Shown: positions 44,085-52,512, counted from the first letter of the stretch. The stretch: DNA of 64,000 bases from Microbulbifer sp. TB1203 (GCF_030997045.1 NZ_CP116899.1:4612001-4676000), one strand, 5' to 3'. Numbers and translations are program-made. Notes: a model not told the origin generated them from the letters alone.

Positions 44085-44294
44085 GGTCCTGGTCGGATGA
44101 TCATAACGCTTTACCGAATCGAATCCTTTTTCCCATTTGATATTATCGGGACGAGTGAATAGATTGCTGGCATGAGCCGAACCTGTCATTTTCCTGCACT
44201 GTTCACAGTGGCAAAAATAGAAATTTTCAAAATCATCTTCAACAGAAAATAGAACCTCACTGCAAACACAACCACCAGTAATCAAGTCTTTCAT
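44079..44294 (-). pseudogene. Truncated second copy of the GFA-family gene
   Basis: The 71-residue frame is almost identical to the first 71 residues of the GFA gene at 41137 (differences at residues 4, 12 and 55) and the similarity extends about 40 bp upstream to the shared cassette border TTAGTGCC. It diverges directly after RTF, where the other copy continues SQAFCIHCG; here TAA follows. The last zinc-binding CxxC and the C-terminus are missing, so it is a dead fragment. Both copies are about 3.1 kb apart in the same direction. Confidence 0.85.
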
Positions 44295-44343
44295 ACTGCA
44301 TCCTTATGCGTCTATGGATATGTGTGCTCAGGGCACTAAACCC

Positions 44344-45888
44344 TCAATCAGTCGACGCTCTAGCGGTTGGCTGAATTGGCTTTTTAGCTTCCAACTTGAC
44401 GGCTGGCTGCCCATACAGTGAGAATGATTGAATATCGTCATCTTTCATAAACGAAACTTTAATCCCTGAATTTTGATGGATAAATTCAAGCTCATCACCA
44501 ACAATAGGATCAAGCTTATATTCATCGCCATTAGGGAAAAATAATGAAACCTGTTTTCTGTCTTCATCAAAACCTACCGAAAGTTCTATTTGTTTGTTCC
44601 ACTTATATTTTCCCGTTAAATCACGAAGTGTTTGCGCATCGACCTGCTTGCGATAGGCGGTAGTTTGTTTAAAGCTGTGCCAGTTGTATATTTGGGATGC
44701 GGTTAACAAGAGTTCATTTCCTAATGCAATACCATTATCTGAGTTCATTAAGTAAACCAAGCCATTTCCGCTGGTAAGGCTTATAGTCATGCCTGAGCGG
44801 TAACCGGCTGTTCCCCCATAATGAGTGATTGAGATGTCATCGGCATGTTGTTCTACTCTAAAGCCATACACATGGCCATCTCGCTGATGACTAATTAACT
44901 CTTTAATCTCAGATTGAGAAAATAAAGAACTTTTCCCTTGATAAGCTTTGTAAATTTCAATTAGAAATTTAGCCATATCAACAGCGTTACTCCAAAGCCC
45001 AGCCGCAGCTTGCTCCGGCTGGTTTCGCCAACCACCATCTAAAACTTCTCCTGAATGCTTGTAGCCTTTAGCTACTTGTGCATACATTGATGATGGTAAT
45101 GGTTGAGAAAAATCAGAATGTTCCATGCCGATAGGGTCAAGAATCCAGTCTCTCATAATGACTGAAAACTCACTCTTGTAAATATCTTGAAGTGCTAATT
45201 CAGCTAACGTATAAGCGCCCCCTGAGTATGCTAGATTTTCATTTGGAGGCATAACGACGGCTATTGGAGGTGAATTTGCACCTGAGCTTCCTTTTAATAT
45301 ATCCAAATCAGAAGGTAACTCTTGCCCTTGTATATATCCTTCGTAACCACCAGGTGTAATACCTGAAGTGTGTGAGAATATATTCCTGAAAGTGACAGGA
45401 TTTTCAATTGTTTGCTTGCCAACTGGGAGTTCAAATTTTTTTAAATATTGTTGGATATCTGTATCAAAATCTATCTTGCCGGCAGAATGCATACGTACAG
45501 CAGCCAGAAAAGTAACTGGCTTAGATAGAGAGGCTGCTTGAAAAAGGCTTGTGCATTTTAACGATGGCTGTTTGGTAAAGCTCTTATTTTGATAAATTTC
45601 AGTCCATTCAATACGCCCCCCTTTTATTATTGCAAGAGATAGAGCGGGTATTTTCTGCTCAGACATTTTGCTAGAGATAGAAGCTAAATTTTCTGGTTCC
45701 CCCAAAAACTTAACTTTACTACGAATTCCACTCTCTAAAAGAGCTTTACCTTCTGTGAATTCATTAGGGTAAATACATTCTTTCTTTGTGCTGGAATAGG
45801 TCAATAACTCATTTTCATTCTGCAATGTAGAGCAAGACACCAAGGCAATGATAAAAATCGGGAAAAAAACACGTTTGTTCATACTCAT
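44344..45888 (-). CDS. Serine hydrolase lipoprotein, beta-lactamase/PBP-like family (cassette gene)
   Basis: A 514-residue protein with a lipoprotein signal (lipobox LVSC, Cys19). The class C beta-lactamase/esterase-like domain (about 65-400) has the nucleophile motif SLSK (Ser120 to Lys123 read as AASLSK), a YSG motif in NLAYSGGAYTLAE in place of YxN, and HYGGTAG near 355 in place of KTG. A C-terminal lipocalin-like region (about 415-500) follows, as in related proteins. Members include esterases, D-aminopeptidases and PBP-like enzymes; true beta-lactamase activity is not implied. The gene is AT-rich and follows an attC-like site. Its own 3' attC is missing, because the GFA fragment border starts just after its stop. 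Confidence 0.82.
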   Translation of the reverse strand: MSMNKRVFFPIFIIALVSCSTLQNENELLTYSSTKKECIYPNEFTEGKALLESGIRSKVKFLGEPENLASISSKMSEQKIPALSLAIIKGGRIEWTEIYQNKSFTKQPSLKCTSLFQAASLSKPVTFLAAVRMHSAGKIDFDTDIQQYLKKFELPVGKQTIENPVTFRNIFSHTSGITPGGYEGYIQGQELPSDLDILKGSSGANSPPIAVVMPPNENLAYSGGAYTLAELALQDIYKSEFSVIMRDWILDPIGMEHSDFSQPLPSSMYAQVAKGYKHSGEVLDGGWRNQPEQAAAGLWSNAVDMAKFLIEIYKAYQGKSSLFSQSEIKELISHQRDGHVYGFRVEQHADDISITHYGGTAGYRSGMTISLTSGNGLVYLMNSDNGIALGNELLLTASQIYNWHSFKQTTAYRKQVDAQTLRDLTGKYKWNKQIELSVGFDEDRKQVSLFFPNGDEYKLDPIVGDELEFIHQNSGIKVSFMKDDDIQSFSLYGQPAVKLEAKKPIQPTARASTD

Positions 45889-45917
45889 ATAATTACATCA
45901 TATTCCATAGATGATTA

Positions 45918-46008
45918 CTCATAACATCTGTATTTGGGGCCGTAGTGAGGCGTAGCGGAGCGGAGGTTCCTAGCCGAGAAGCGGCGACAGCATACGCTTG
46001 TTAAGCAA
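45918..46008 (-). other. attC site between the DUF7661-type and serine hydrolase cassettes
   Basis: On the minus strand it runs from R'' TTGCTTAAC (46000-46008) to GTTATGAG (45918-45925), about 90 bp. TTGCTTAAC is the reverse complement of GTTAAGCAA at 46267-46275, the 5' border of the cassette it ends. The flanks pair imperfectly (TAACAAGCGTAT against ATACAGATGTTA), and the middle (CTCCGCTCCGC..) forms further hairpins. Confidence 0.75.
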
Positions 46009-46030
46009 TTTCCTATCCTGAACCTTTATT

Positions 46031-46255
46031 TCACTTTCTATTAAGTCGTATAACATTAGGAAATCTTTCTGAAGCCCACTCATGGCATAGATCATCCAAG
46101 AATTGCGTTAATTCAGAATTTGCTATTTCTGGAGGTATAAAAATACCAGCATTTCTGCGCTTACCTTCGGACCCTACATAGAAGGTTGACCAGTCTTTGC
46201 CCCTTCTTTCTATCAACACTTCCCGGCCAAAGACACTGTACCTGTACGACTCCAT
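46031..46255 (-). CDS. Small DUF7661-like protein (cassette gene)
   Basis: A 74-residue protein of unknown function. The pattern YRYSVFGREVLIERRGKDWSTFYVGSEGKRR followed by FIPPEIANSELTQFLDDLCHEWASERFPNVIRL resembles small DUF7661-family proteins that I recall from integron and other mobile contexts; the assignment is from memory. No signal peptide or membrane segment is seen. It is cleanly bounded by GTTAAGCAA upstream (46267-46275) and its attC R'' box downstream (46000-46008), so it is the best-defined cassette in the array. Confidence 0.65.
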   Translation of the reverse strand: MESYRYSVFGREVLIERRGKDWSTFYVGSEGKRRNAGIFIPPEIANSELTQFLDDLCHEWASERFPNVIRLNRK

Positions 46256-46275
46256 GCATTTTCCCTTTGCTTAAC

Positions 46276-46452
46276 ATTTATATCGTAGCCTCGAAGGCCG
46301 ATTTTCCTTGCTCCATATTTCGAGACGCGATTGGCAACAGCATGCTTTGAAGCCCTTTGAACGTCAAGCCTGAAGCCAATATTGTACGATCGTACAATAT
46401 TGGAAAAGCAGTCCTCAAGACTCATATCCGCATATTCACACTCTCATTTAAC
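46276..46452 (-). other. Possible eroded cassette with 28-bp perfect palindrome
   Basis: GTTAAATG (minus strand, 46445-46452) looks like a cassette border. Between it and the next border at 46275 lies a perfect 28-bp palindrome at 46376-46403 (half-site CCAATATTGTACGA). A 70-codon frame crosses the region but runs into the following gene in another frame and is not convincing. No matching R'' box was found. Confidence 0.4.
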
Positions 46453-46494
46453 GCTTTGATTTTACTTGCCCTTTTGAGCGGTTCCTGTGTCATT

Positions 46495-46801
46495 TCATAA
46501 ATATCGCCCCGAAGACCGAAATCCTCTCGCCAATTTGGTCACGTGGGTAAAAATACAAGAGAGAAAAAGCCGGACGCGCAGGGCGTCGGTTTGTGGGAGC
46601 CTGCCTTGCAGGCGAAGGGTGTAGACAACGAACATCCGGTTGCCATCCATGGCGAGACGAAGCGTGTTCGATCCGGCCCCAGCCGCGCTATCCATGGTGG
46701 GTCGTCAAACCGTGCACAAAGCTTCGCTTTATAAACGCGCGGTTTGGTCCTGCAGGGCGGGCTCCTGCAAGAGGGTTATTCCCTGACTCAACAAAACTGG
46801 C
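46495..46801. other. Non-coding gap with degraded palindromic repeats
   Basis: GTGGGAGCCTGCCTTGCAGGC near 46594 and CCTGCAGGGCGGGCTCCTGCA near 46751 are REP-like stems in opposite orientation. Short frames across the gap have no recognisable product. No integron integrase or attI is present here, although this is the side where they would be expected. Confidence 0.5.
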
Positions 46802-48607
46802 TCACCCCTCCACCGGCTCCAACCGGAAAATATCGCTGCCGATCAGCAGATAGGGATAGCCATCCGGTCCACCGCGGACGCCGCGGATGCGGCCGGTGCC
46901 GTCCAGCAATACCTGGTCGTCGGTCACTTTGTCGCCGTCGATACGCAGCAGGTGCAATTGCTGCGCGGCCAGGCTGGCCGCCAGCAGGTGGTTGCGCCAG
47001 GCGGGGAATTGGTCGCCGGTATAGAAGTCGATACCGGAAACCGCGATAGAGGGGGTCCAGTGGTGTTTGGGGGATTCCATTCCCTCCCGTTGGCTGTGCT
47101 CGCTGATAGTGGTGCCGTCGTAGTTGATGCCGAAGGTGACCAGCGGCCAGCCGTAGTTGCGCCCGCGTTGGATCAGGTTTACTTCGTCGCCGCCCCGGGG
47201 GCCGTGTTCGACGGCCCAAACGGCGTCGGTCCCAGGCTGCAGGGCCACGCCCTGGGGATTGCGGTGGCCGTAGCTCCACACCGAGGCGGCGGCGCCGCCG
47301 GCCGCGGCGAAGGGATTGTCTTCCGGTATCCGGCCGTCGTCGTGCAGGCGGTGGATTTTGCCCCGGGGGTCGCCGGTGTCCTGGGCGCCGTCCTTGTGCC
47401 CGCGGTCGCCGACGCTGAAATAGATATAGCCGTCACGTACAACCAAGCGGGAGCCGAAGTGATGGCTGGTGCCGGTATAGAAGCGGTCGGGAGCGCTGTA
47501 GATTTTCTCCTGGTCCACCCAGCGCAGTCCCTTCAGCTTTCCGCGCACCACGGTGGTCATTGCTCCGCCGTCGCCGACGCCCGCATAGGTGAGGTAGATC
47601 CAGCCGTTTTCCGCATAATCCGGGTGGACGGTGACCCCGAGCAGGCCGCCCTGTCCTTCGTATTTCACCGCCGGTATACCGCTCACCGGGCCCCGGCGCT
47701 CCCCGTTTTTGAACAGCCACAACCGGCCCTCCTTCTGGGTGGCGATCGCGGTGCCGTCCGGGAGAAAGTCCATATCCCAGAGTTCCCCCGTCGCGCTGGC
47801 CACCGGCTCCAGCCGGAAGCGATGGCCTCCCGCCGATAGGGCGTCGGAGGCGACCCGCAGGGACAGGCCCCGGGGGGTGAGGTCGAACTGTTGGGTGATC
47901 CCCTCGTTGCGGCCCGGCTGGTCGCTGGGGGTGAAGCTGTGCAGGTTAAAGATGCCGCTGCCGGCAACGCCGCCAAAACACAGCTGGTGAGGACCTTCCA
48001 GTTGCTGCGACAGGCCCACGCGCAGGCTGCGGAAGTTTTCCCAGCCGCCGGTGACAGCGGTGCTCCCCTCCCCCAGGTGGACCGGCTCGCCGTTGCCGGT
48101 GTGGGCTATCAGGGCGAAGCGGCCCGGGTCGAGATTACCGTTGGCGTATTCCAGTTCCACGCTCCTGACCCCGCTCAGGTCTATGTCGTCGTAGCAGAGG
48201 CTGCTGCCGGTATTGAAGTAACCCACGTAACGCAGGTCGGGATCGGCTTCTGAGTTTACCAACTGATAGCCGGAAGACTGTTCCGGATTCAGGTTCTGCG
48301 CGGGAATGGCGGTGCCGGTGAGCGGGGATGTGCCACTGGAAGTCTGGGCGCGGGAGCGGGCGTCGAGTAGTTCCGCCAGCGCGCGGATATCGCTGTCGGA
48401 CAGTTGCGCGCCGAAGGCGGGCATGCCCCTGTCTGCCAGGCCCTCGCGAATTGTCCTCGCCGCCTGCCCGGCGGGGACAGCCGGTGGTTTGCCGCCGTGG
48501 CAGCCGGCGCAGTTGTCCCGGTAGAGATTTTCGGCGGCACCAGCCGCGGTGACCTGCAGGGGTAGGGTCGCGAGAGCGAGGGAGATCGCGAGTGTCGGAT
48601 ATTTCAT
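46802..48607 (-). CDS. Secreted cytochrome c - CBM6-like - PQQ-dependent sugar dehydrogenase
   Basis: A 601-residue exported protein (signal cut near VTAAGA, about 22). Domain order: a class I cytochrome c (about 25-85) with CAGCH (Cys33, Cys36, His37) and a distal MPAF methionine; a CBM6-like beta-sandwich (about 105-230) with SVELEYANGN and GPHQLCFGG; and a six-bladed PQQ-type glucose/sorbosone dehydrogenase propeller (about 260-600) with PDGTAIATQKEGRLW, GLLGVTVHPDY, YGHRNPQGV and HGPRGGDEVN. It would oxidise an aldose outside the cytoplasm and pass electrons through its own haem. Similar multidomain redox proteins in Cellvibrio are linked to LPMO function. Electron acceptor and sugar are unknown. 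Confidence 0.85.
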   Translation of the reverse strand: MKYPTLAISLALATLPLQVTAAGAAENLYRDNCAGCHGGKPPAVPAGQAARTIREGLADRGMPAFGAQLSDSDIRALAELLDARSRAQTSSGTSPLTGTAIPAQNLNPEQSSGYQLVNSEADPDLRYVGYFNTGSSLCYDDIDLSGVRSVELEYANGNLDPGRFALIAHTGNGEPVHLGEGSTAVTGGWENFRSLRVGLSQQLEGPHQLCFGGVAGSGIFNLHSFTPSDQPGRNEGITQQFDLTPRGLSLRVASDALSAGGHRFRLEPVASATGELWDMDFLPDGTAIATQKEGRLWLFKNGERRGPVSGIPAVKYEGQGGLLGVTVHPDYAENGWIYLTYAGVGDGGAMTTVVRGKLKGLRWVDQEKIYSAPDRFYTGTSHHFGSRLVVRDGYIYFSVGDRGHKDGAQDTGDPRGKIHRLHDDGRIPEDNPFAAAGGAAASVWSYGHRNPQGVALQPGTDAVWAVEHGPRGGDEVNLIQRGRNYGWPLVTFGINYDGTTISEHSQREGMESPKHHWTPSIAVSGIDFYTGDQFPAWRNHLLAASLAAQQLHLLRIDGDKVTDDQVLLDGTGRIRGVRGGPDGYPYLLIGSDIFRLEPVEG

Positions 48608-48967
48608 GGGCTACTTATTGTCTGTTTGTCGGTTGATCTGCCGCTACAGGGTAGATGGGGCGAACAGGCCCAGCTTGTAAAAAAGCGAACAGAAAAACAA
48701 GGGTGCGGAGTTCGCAGATACTCTGTTTAAATCAAGCTCGCGTGGACTCGTCATACCGGCGCAGAGCCTGTGCCGGGCTTGATCCGGTACCGGTATCCAG
48801 GACTGTGGCTCCTGGGTTCCGGCTTTCGCCGGAACGACGAAATTGCGTTGTTGGGAGCGAACCTTGTGTTCGTCCCTAATGTTCGCAGCTTGATTCAACA
48901 GTGTGTCGGCGGCATTAGCGTTCATGAGCACGCTTAGCTTTGCCCTACAAAGAACTGCTTTTGCCTT
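48608..48967. other. Non-coding gap with GTCATTCCGG-type repeat
   Basis: The gap contains a degenerate copy (about 48749-48841) of the GTCATTCCGG repeat family, with CCGGCTTTCGCCGG as a hairpin and CGTCATACCGG pairing with GGAACGACG. No convincing gene or promoter was seen. Confidence 0.6.
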
Positions 48968-50179
48968 TTACCAATCGTGCATGGAGCCATCTTCCAGGCG
49001 GTTCACCGGCAAATAAGCTCTCTGGTAGGGATACTGTTCCGCAAGCGGCTCGTCGATATCCACACCCAGCCCCGGTGCGTCGCCGGGGTGCAGGTAGCCA
49101 TCGGCGAACTGGTATTGGTGAGGGAAGACCGCATCGGTGTCCGCGGTGTGCCGCATATATTCCTGGATGCCGAAATTGGGAATCGACAGGCCGAAGTGCA
49201 GTGCCGCGGCCATGGTGACCGGGGACAGGTCGGTGGCGCCGTGGCAACCGGTGCGCACCTTGTACAGCTCGGCGAGGTTGGCGATGCGCTTGAGGTGGGT
49301 GATGCCGCCGGCGTGCAGCACGGTGGCCCGGATATAGTCGACCAACTGTTCCTCGATCAATTGCTTGCAGTCCCAGATGGTGTTGAACACTTCGCCCACT
49401 GCCAGCGGTGTGGTGCTGTGTTGGCGGATCAGGCGGAAATTGGCCTGGTTTTCCGCCGGCACCGCGTCTTCCAGCCAGAACAACCGGTAGGGCTCCAGGT
49501 CTTTGGCCAGCCGCGCTGCCTCGATGGGGGTGAGGCGGTGGTGCACGTCGTGCAGAAGGTGCACGTCCCAGCCCAACTGCTCCCTCGCTGCGGCGAACAG
49601 CTCGGGGGCGCTGCGCAGGTATTTTTCCGTGGACCAGAGGTTTTCGGTGGGCAGGTCCGCGTCCGCGGGCTCGTAGAAATCCTTGTCCTTGGAAACGCCG
49701 TAGGTGGAGGCGAGGCCGGGCACGCCGGATTGCAGGCGCACCGCGCGATAGCCGCGGTCGATATAGCGTTGCGCTTCCGCCAGGGTGTCCTCGATGGTCA
49801 CACCGTTGGCGTGGCCGTAGACCATGCAGCCCTCGCGGCAGGCACCGCCGAGCAGTTGGTAGAGAGGCAGGCCCGCGGCCTTGGCTTTGATATCCCACAG
49901 GGCCATATCCACCGCGGCGATGGCGGACATGGTCACCGGGCCCCTGCGCCAGTAGGCGCCGCGGTAGAGGTACTGCCAGGTGTCTTCGATTTTGTGCGCG
50001 TCGCGGCCGATCAGGCAGGGGATCACGTGGTCGTTCAGGTAGCTGGCCACCGCCAGCTCGCGGCCGTTCAGGGTGGCATCGCCGACGCCGTGCAGGCCGG
50101 AATCGGTTTCGATTTTCAGGGTGACGAAATTGCGCCCGGGGCAGGTGATGATCACGCGGGCGGCGGTGATTTTCGACAT
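48968..50179 (-). CDS. manD: D-mannonate dehydratase (ManD/RspA, enolase superfamily)
   Basis: A 403-residue cytoplasmic enzyme converting D-mannonate to 2-keto-3-deoxygluconate. It follows the ManD subgroup closely: HANGVTIEDTLAEAQRYIDRGYRAVRLQSGVPG, the metal-ligand region LLHDVHHRLTPIEAARLAKDLEPYRLFWLEDAVPAENQ, AVGEVFNT, and RTGCHGATDLSPV with the catalytic histidine (each read as segments). A WQYLYRGAYWRRGPV loop matches high-activity ManDs. In a locus with two alpha-glucuronidases it would serve glucuronate breakdown, although the isomerase and mannonate reductase steps are not encoded here. It ends the GH3-GH43-DUF4380 operon after a REP element. Confidence 0.9.
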   Translation of the reverse strand: MSKITAARVIITCPGRNFVTLKIETDSGLHGVGDATLNGRELAVASYLNDHVIPCLIGRDAHKIEDTWQYLYRGAYWRRGPVTMSAIAAVDMALWDIKAKAAGLPLYQLLGGACREGCMVYGHANGVTIEDTLAEAQRYIDRGYRAVRLQSGVPGLASTYGVSKDKDFYEPADADLPTENLWSTEKYLRSAPELFAAAREQLGWDVHLLHDVHHRLTPIEAARLAKDLEPYRLFWLEDAVPAENQANFRLIRQHSTTPLAVGEVFNTIWDCKQLIEEQLVDYIRATVLHAGGITHLKRIANLAELYKVRTGCHGATDLSPVTMAAALHFGLSIPNFGIQEYMRHTADTDAVFPHQYQFADGYLHPGDAPGLGVDIDEPLAEQYPYQRAYLPVNRLEDGSMHDW

Positions 50180-50211
50180 GGAGTTTCTGTCCTTCGGGAT
50201 TTGTTTTTACC

Positions 50212-50290
50212 CCTGTAGGAGCGGGCCATGCCCGCGATCGGAATCTGCTACGTAGCAAGACTGATCGCGGGCATGGCCCGCTCCTACAGG
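50212..50290. repeat. REP-like palindromic element, type A
   Basis: Arms of 28 bp (50212-50239 and 50263-50290) pair perfectly, with the inner palindrome GCTACGTAGC in the loop. It lies in the gap between DUF4380 and manD and could modulate expression of manD within the operon. Confidence 0.92.
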
Positions 50291-50301
50291 GGAGGAATCA
50301 A

Positions 50302-51327
50302 TCAAGGAATTTTGAGGCCCAGCTCGCGCAGTGCGCGCAGGTGTCCCTCGACGGTGTCCTCCCCGGTATAGGCGGCCGCGCGCCATTTTTCCGTGGCGGA
50401 CATGGATTCGCCGGGGGCGAGTGTGTGGTAGGGGCCGTGCACTTCCAGTTCCAGCACGCCGCTGCCGGGCTGCGCCGGGTCGGCTTCCAGGTAGAGTTCC
50501 ACCAGGCTCTGGTCCGGGTGTATGGCGTCGCGAGGCAGCATCGGGAATTCGATCACGAAAAGCTGGTCGTCGGTAAAGGCCGCAAACCAGCCGGCGGCGG
50601 GGTGGATAAAGGCCTTTGCCTTGATCTTTTCGCCGCGGGCGAAATCGAAAAATCCGCGCTTGCGTTTTTCTTCATCGGCCTTGGCTTCGCCGGCCATCTC
50701 GGGAAATTCCGACAGGCGCAGGTCGCCGTCGAAATCCTTTACCGGCACATAGACCCGGGTTTCCGGCCCCACCCGGGTGTTGAACCAGATATCCCAGCTC
50801 ACGGCTTCGTCCCGGCGGTTGACGGCTTCCACCCGGTGTTCCAGCGCATCGCCTTGCAGGTGCACCTCCTTGGTGAGCTGCAGGCCGGTGACCGGGCTCA
50901 CCGGCGAGACGATTTTTGCCGAGGTGTCGGTGAGTTCGGTCAGGGAGTATTTGCTCAGCACGGTGAAAGGGTCCGGCGGCCAGTCCGCCTTCGCGGCGCG
51001 GCGTTCGGGATTCACTGTCTGCTGTCCCCACCAGTTGCTCTGGGGCCCCGGCCAGACGATATGGCCGAAGTAGGGGATAAAGCCGGCGTCCGCAGAGACT
51101 TCGGGCGCGGGCTGTTCGCGCACCGCCTCGCCCACTTTCAACAGGTTGTCCCGGCCGGCGGCGGCAAACCCCAGGCCGCGGCCGCCCAGTCCGGTGGTGA
51201 AACTGTAGCTCAGCTTGTCGTTTTGCAGCCGGTGCACCTCCACCCCGCGGGTGTCCGGATCGGCGCAGGCCGCGGCGGCGGTAAGCAGGCCCGCGAGCAG
51301 GCAGGGGATTCTTTTGCTGTTTTTCAT
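50302..51327 (-). CDS. DUF4380 family exported protein (aldose epimerase-like fold)
   Basis: A 341-residue protein with a signal peptide (LLAGLLTAAAACA, cut about residue 22; a lipobox AAAC is possible). The sequence follows DUF4380 beta-sandwich proteins: YFGHIVWPGPQSNWWGQQTVNPE near 90-112, VSWDIWFNTRV near 180 and a HPAAGWFAAFTDDQLFVIEFP strand near 242. The fold relates to galactose mutarotases, but no catalytic role is established. It starts 3 bp after the GH43 stop, so it is part of that operon. A role in periplasmic handling of arabinoxylan sugars is inferred from context. Confidence 0.75.
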   Translation of the reverse strand: MKNSKRIPCLLAGLLTAAAACADPDTRGVEVHRLQNDKLSYSFTTGLGGRGLGFAAAGRDNLLKVGEAVREQPAPEVSADAGFIPYFGHIVWPGPQSNWWGQQTVNPERRAAKADWPPDPFTVLSKYSLTELTDTSAKIVSPVSPVTGLQLTKEVHLQGDALEHRVEAVNRRDEAVSWDIWFNTRVGPETRVYVPVKDFDGDLRLSEFPEMAGEAKADEEKRKRGFFDFARGEKIKAKAFIHPAAGWFAAFTDDQLFVIEFPMLPRDAIHPDQSLVELYLEADPAQPGSGVLELEVHGPYHTLAPGESMSATEKWRAAAYTGEDTVEGHLRALRELGLKIP

Positions 51328-51330
51328 GGT

Positions 51331-52458
51331 TCAGTCCGCAAAGGCGCTCAGGGTCTGGATGCTGCCGTCGTCGTTGTGCGCAAGGGGCATCATTTTTACA
51401 TTGCGCAGATGGGTCTGGCCGCCGGAGAGCTGGGTGTCGTGGTAGAAGAGATACCACTGGCCGTCGAATTCCGCGATGGAGTGATGGTTGGTCCAGCCCA
51501 GCACCGGTTCAAGGAGTATGCCGCGATAGGTGAAGGGGCCGTAGGGGCTGTCGCCGGTGGCGTAGGCGATATTGTGGGTGTCACCGGTGGAGTAGGAGAA
51601 GTAATAGGTATCGCCGTACTTGTGCAGCCAGGCGGCTTCGAAGAAACGCTTGTCGTTGTCGCCGGCGGGAATGGGGCTGCCGTCCTCGTATTGCAGCAGC
51701 ACTTCCTTCGGCTGCTCGGCAAAGCTCAGCATATCATCGGAGAGCTTTGCCACCATCGGTGCAAGGGCGGGCTCGTCGTCGGCGGGGTAGCTGTCCTCCG
51801 CCACATATTCCCCCGTCTGCCAGCGCTGCAGCTGGCCGCCCCAGATGCCGCCGAAGTACAGGTAGTGCTCGCCGTTGTCCTCGAACACGGTCGGGTCGAT
51901 GCTGTAGCTGCCGGGGATGGGTTTTTCCATCGGCTCGAAGGGGCCGGTGGGGGAATCGCTCACCGCCACGCCGATGCGGAAGATATCCTGCTTGTCCTTG
52001 GCGGGGAAATACAGGTAGTACTTGTCGCCTTTTCTGGCGGCGTCCGGGGCCCACATCTGGCGGCCGGCCCAGGGGACGTCGTCCACCGAGAGCGCCACGC
52101 CGTTGTCGGTCACCTCACCGCCCACCTTATCCATGGACAGGATATGGTAGTCGCGCATCGCGAAGTGCGCACCGGTGTCGTCCATGGGGATATCGGTTTC
52201 GATATCGTGGGAGGGATAAATGTAGAGCTTGTCGTCCCACACGTGGGCGGAGGGGTCGGCGGTGTAGATATGGGAAACCAGCGGCTCGGAGACGAATTTG
52301 CGCTCCTGGGCCATGCGCCGGTTTTCGGCTTCTTTCTGGATTACGTCGGGGACCTCGCCCTGGGTTGCCGCGTTGGCTTCCGGTTCCGAACCGTTGCAGC
52401 CGGATAGGGCGGCGGTCAGTGCCACGAGGGCGGGCAGGGCCCGTTTCTTCATCATCAT
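51331..52458 (-). CDS. GH43 family glycosidase lipoprotein (subfamily 1-like, xylosidase/arabinofuranosidase)
   Basis: A 375-residue enzyme from the ATG at 52458, preceded nine bases upstream by GGAG; an ATG at 52473 is also possible. The longer frame to 52641 covers a repeat-rich gap and was rejected. The signal is of lipoprotein type (MMMKKRALPALVALTAALSG, then Cys21). GH43 catalytic positions are the Asp in YTADPSAHVWDDKLYIYPSHD, the Asp in YSIDPTVFEDNGEHY and the Glu in FFEAAWLHKYGDTYYFSYST. HHSIAEFDGQWYLFYHD is the last blade. It acts on xylan side chains or xylo-oligosaccharides in the periplasm or at the surface, between GH3 and DUF4380 in one operon. Confidence 0.87.
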   Translation of the reverse strand: MMMKKRALPALVALTAALSGCNGSEPEANAATQGEVPDVIQKEAENRRMAQERKFVSEPLVSHIYTADPSAHVWDDKLYIYPSHDIETDIPMDDTGAHFAMRDYHILSMDKVGGEVTDNGVALSVDDVPWAGRQMWAPDAARKGDKYYLYFPAKDKQDIFRIGVAVSDSPTGPFEPMEKPIPGSYSIDPTVFEDNGEHYLYFGGIWGGQLQRWQTGEYVAEDSYPADDEPALAPMVAKLSDDMLSFAEQPKEVLLQYEDGSPIPAGDNDKRFFEAAWLHKYGDTYYFSYSTGDTHNIAYATGDSPYGPFTYRGILLEPVLGWTNHHSIAEFDGQWYLFYHDTQLSGGQTHLRNVKMMPLAHNDDGSIQTLSAFAD

Positions 52459-52512
52459 TATTGGTTTCTCCATTTTTTTATTTGTTTCAGTGTGTCGGTT
52501 TTTGTTTCTGTT

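Noticed and set aside
44344..45888. Antibiotic-resistance beta-lactamase call
   Set aside because: The SxxK-type serine hydrolase has non-canonical YSG and HYGG motifs and a C-terminal extension; an esterase or peptidase-like role is at least as likely.
46213..46425. 70-codon frame with ATG
   Set aside because: It runs into the better supported 46031-46255 gene in another frame and crosses the cassette border and the palindrome.
46453..46801. Integron integrase or attI
   Set aside because: This is the expected position for the array head, but no tyrosine recombinase frame is present; only REP-like fragments are seen.
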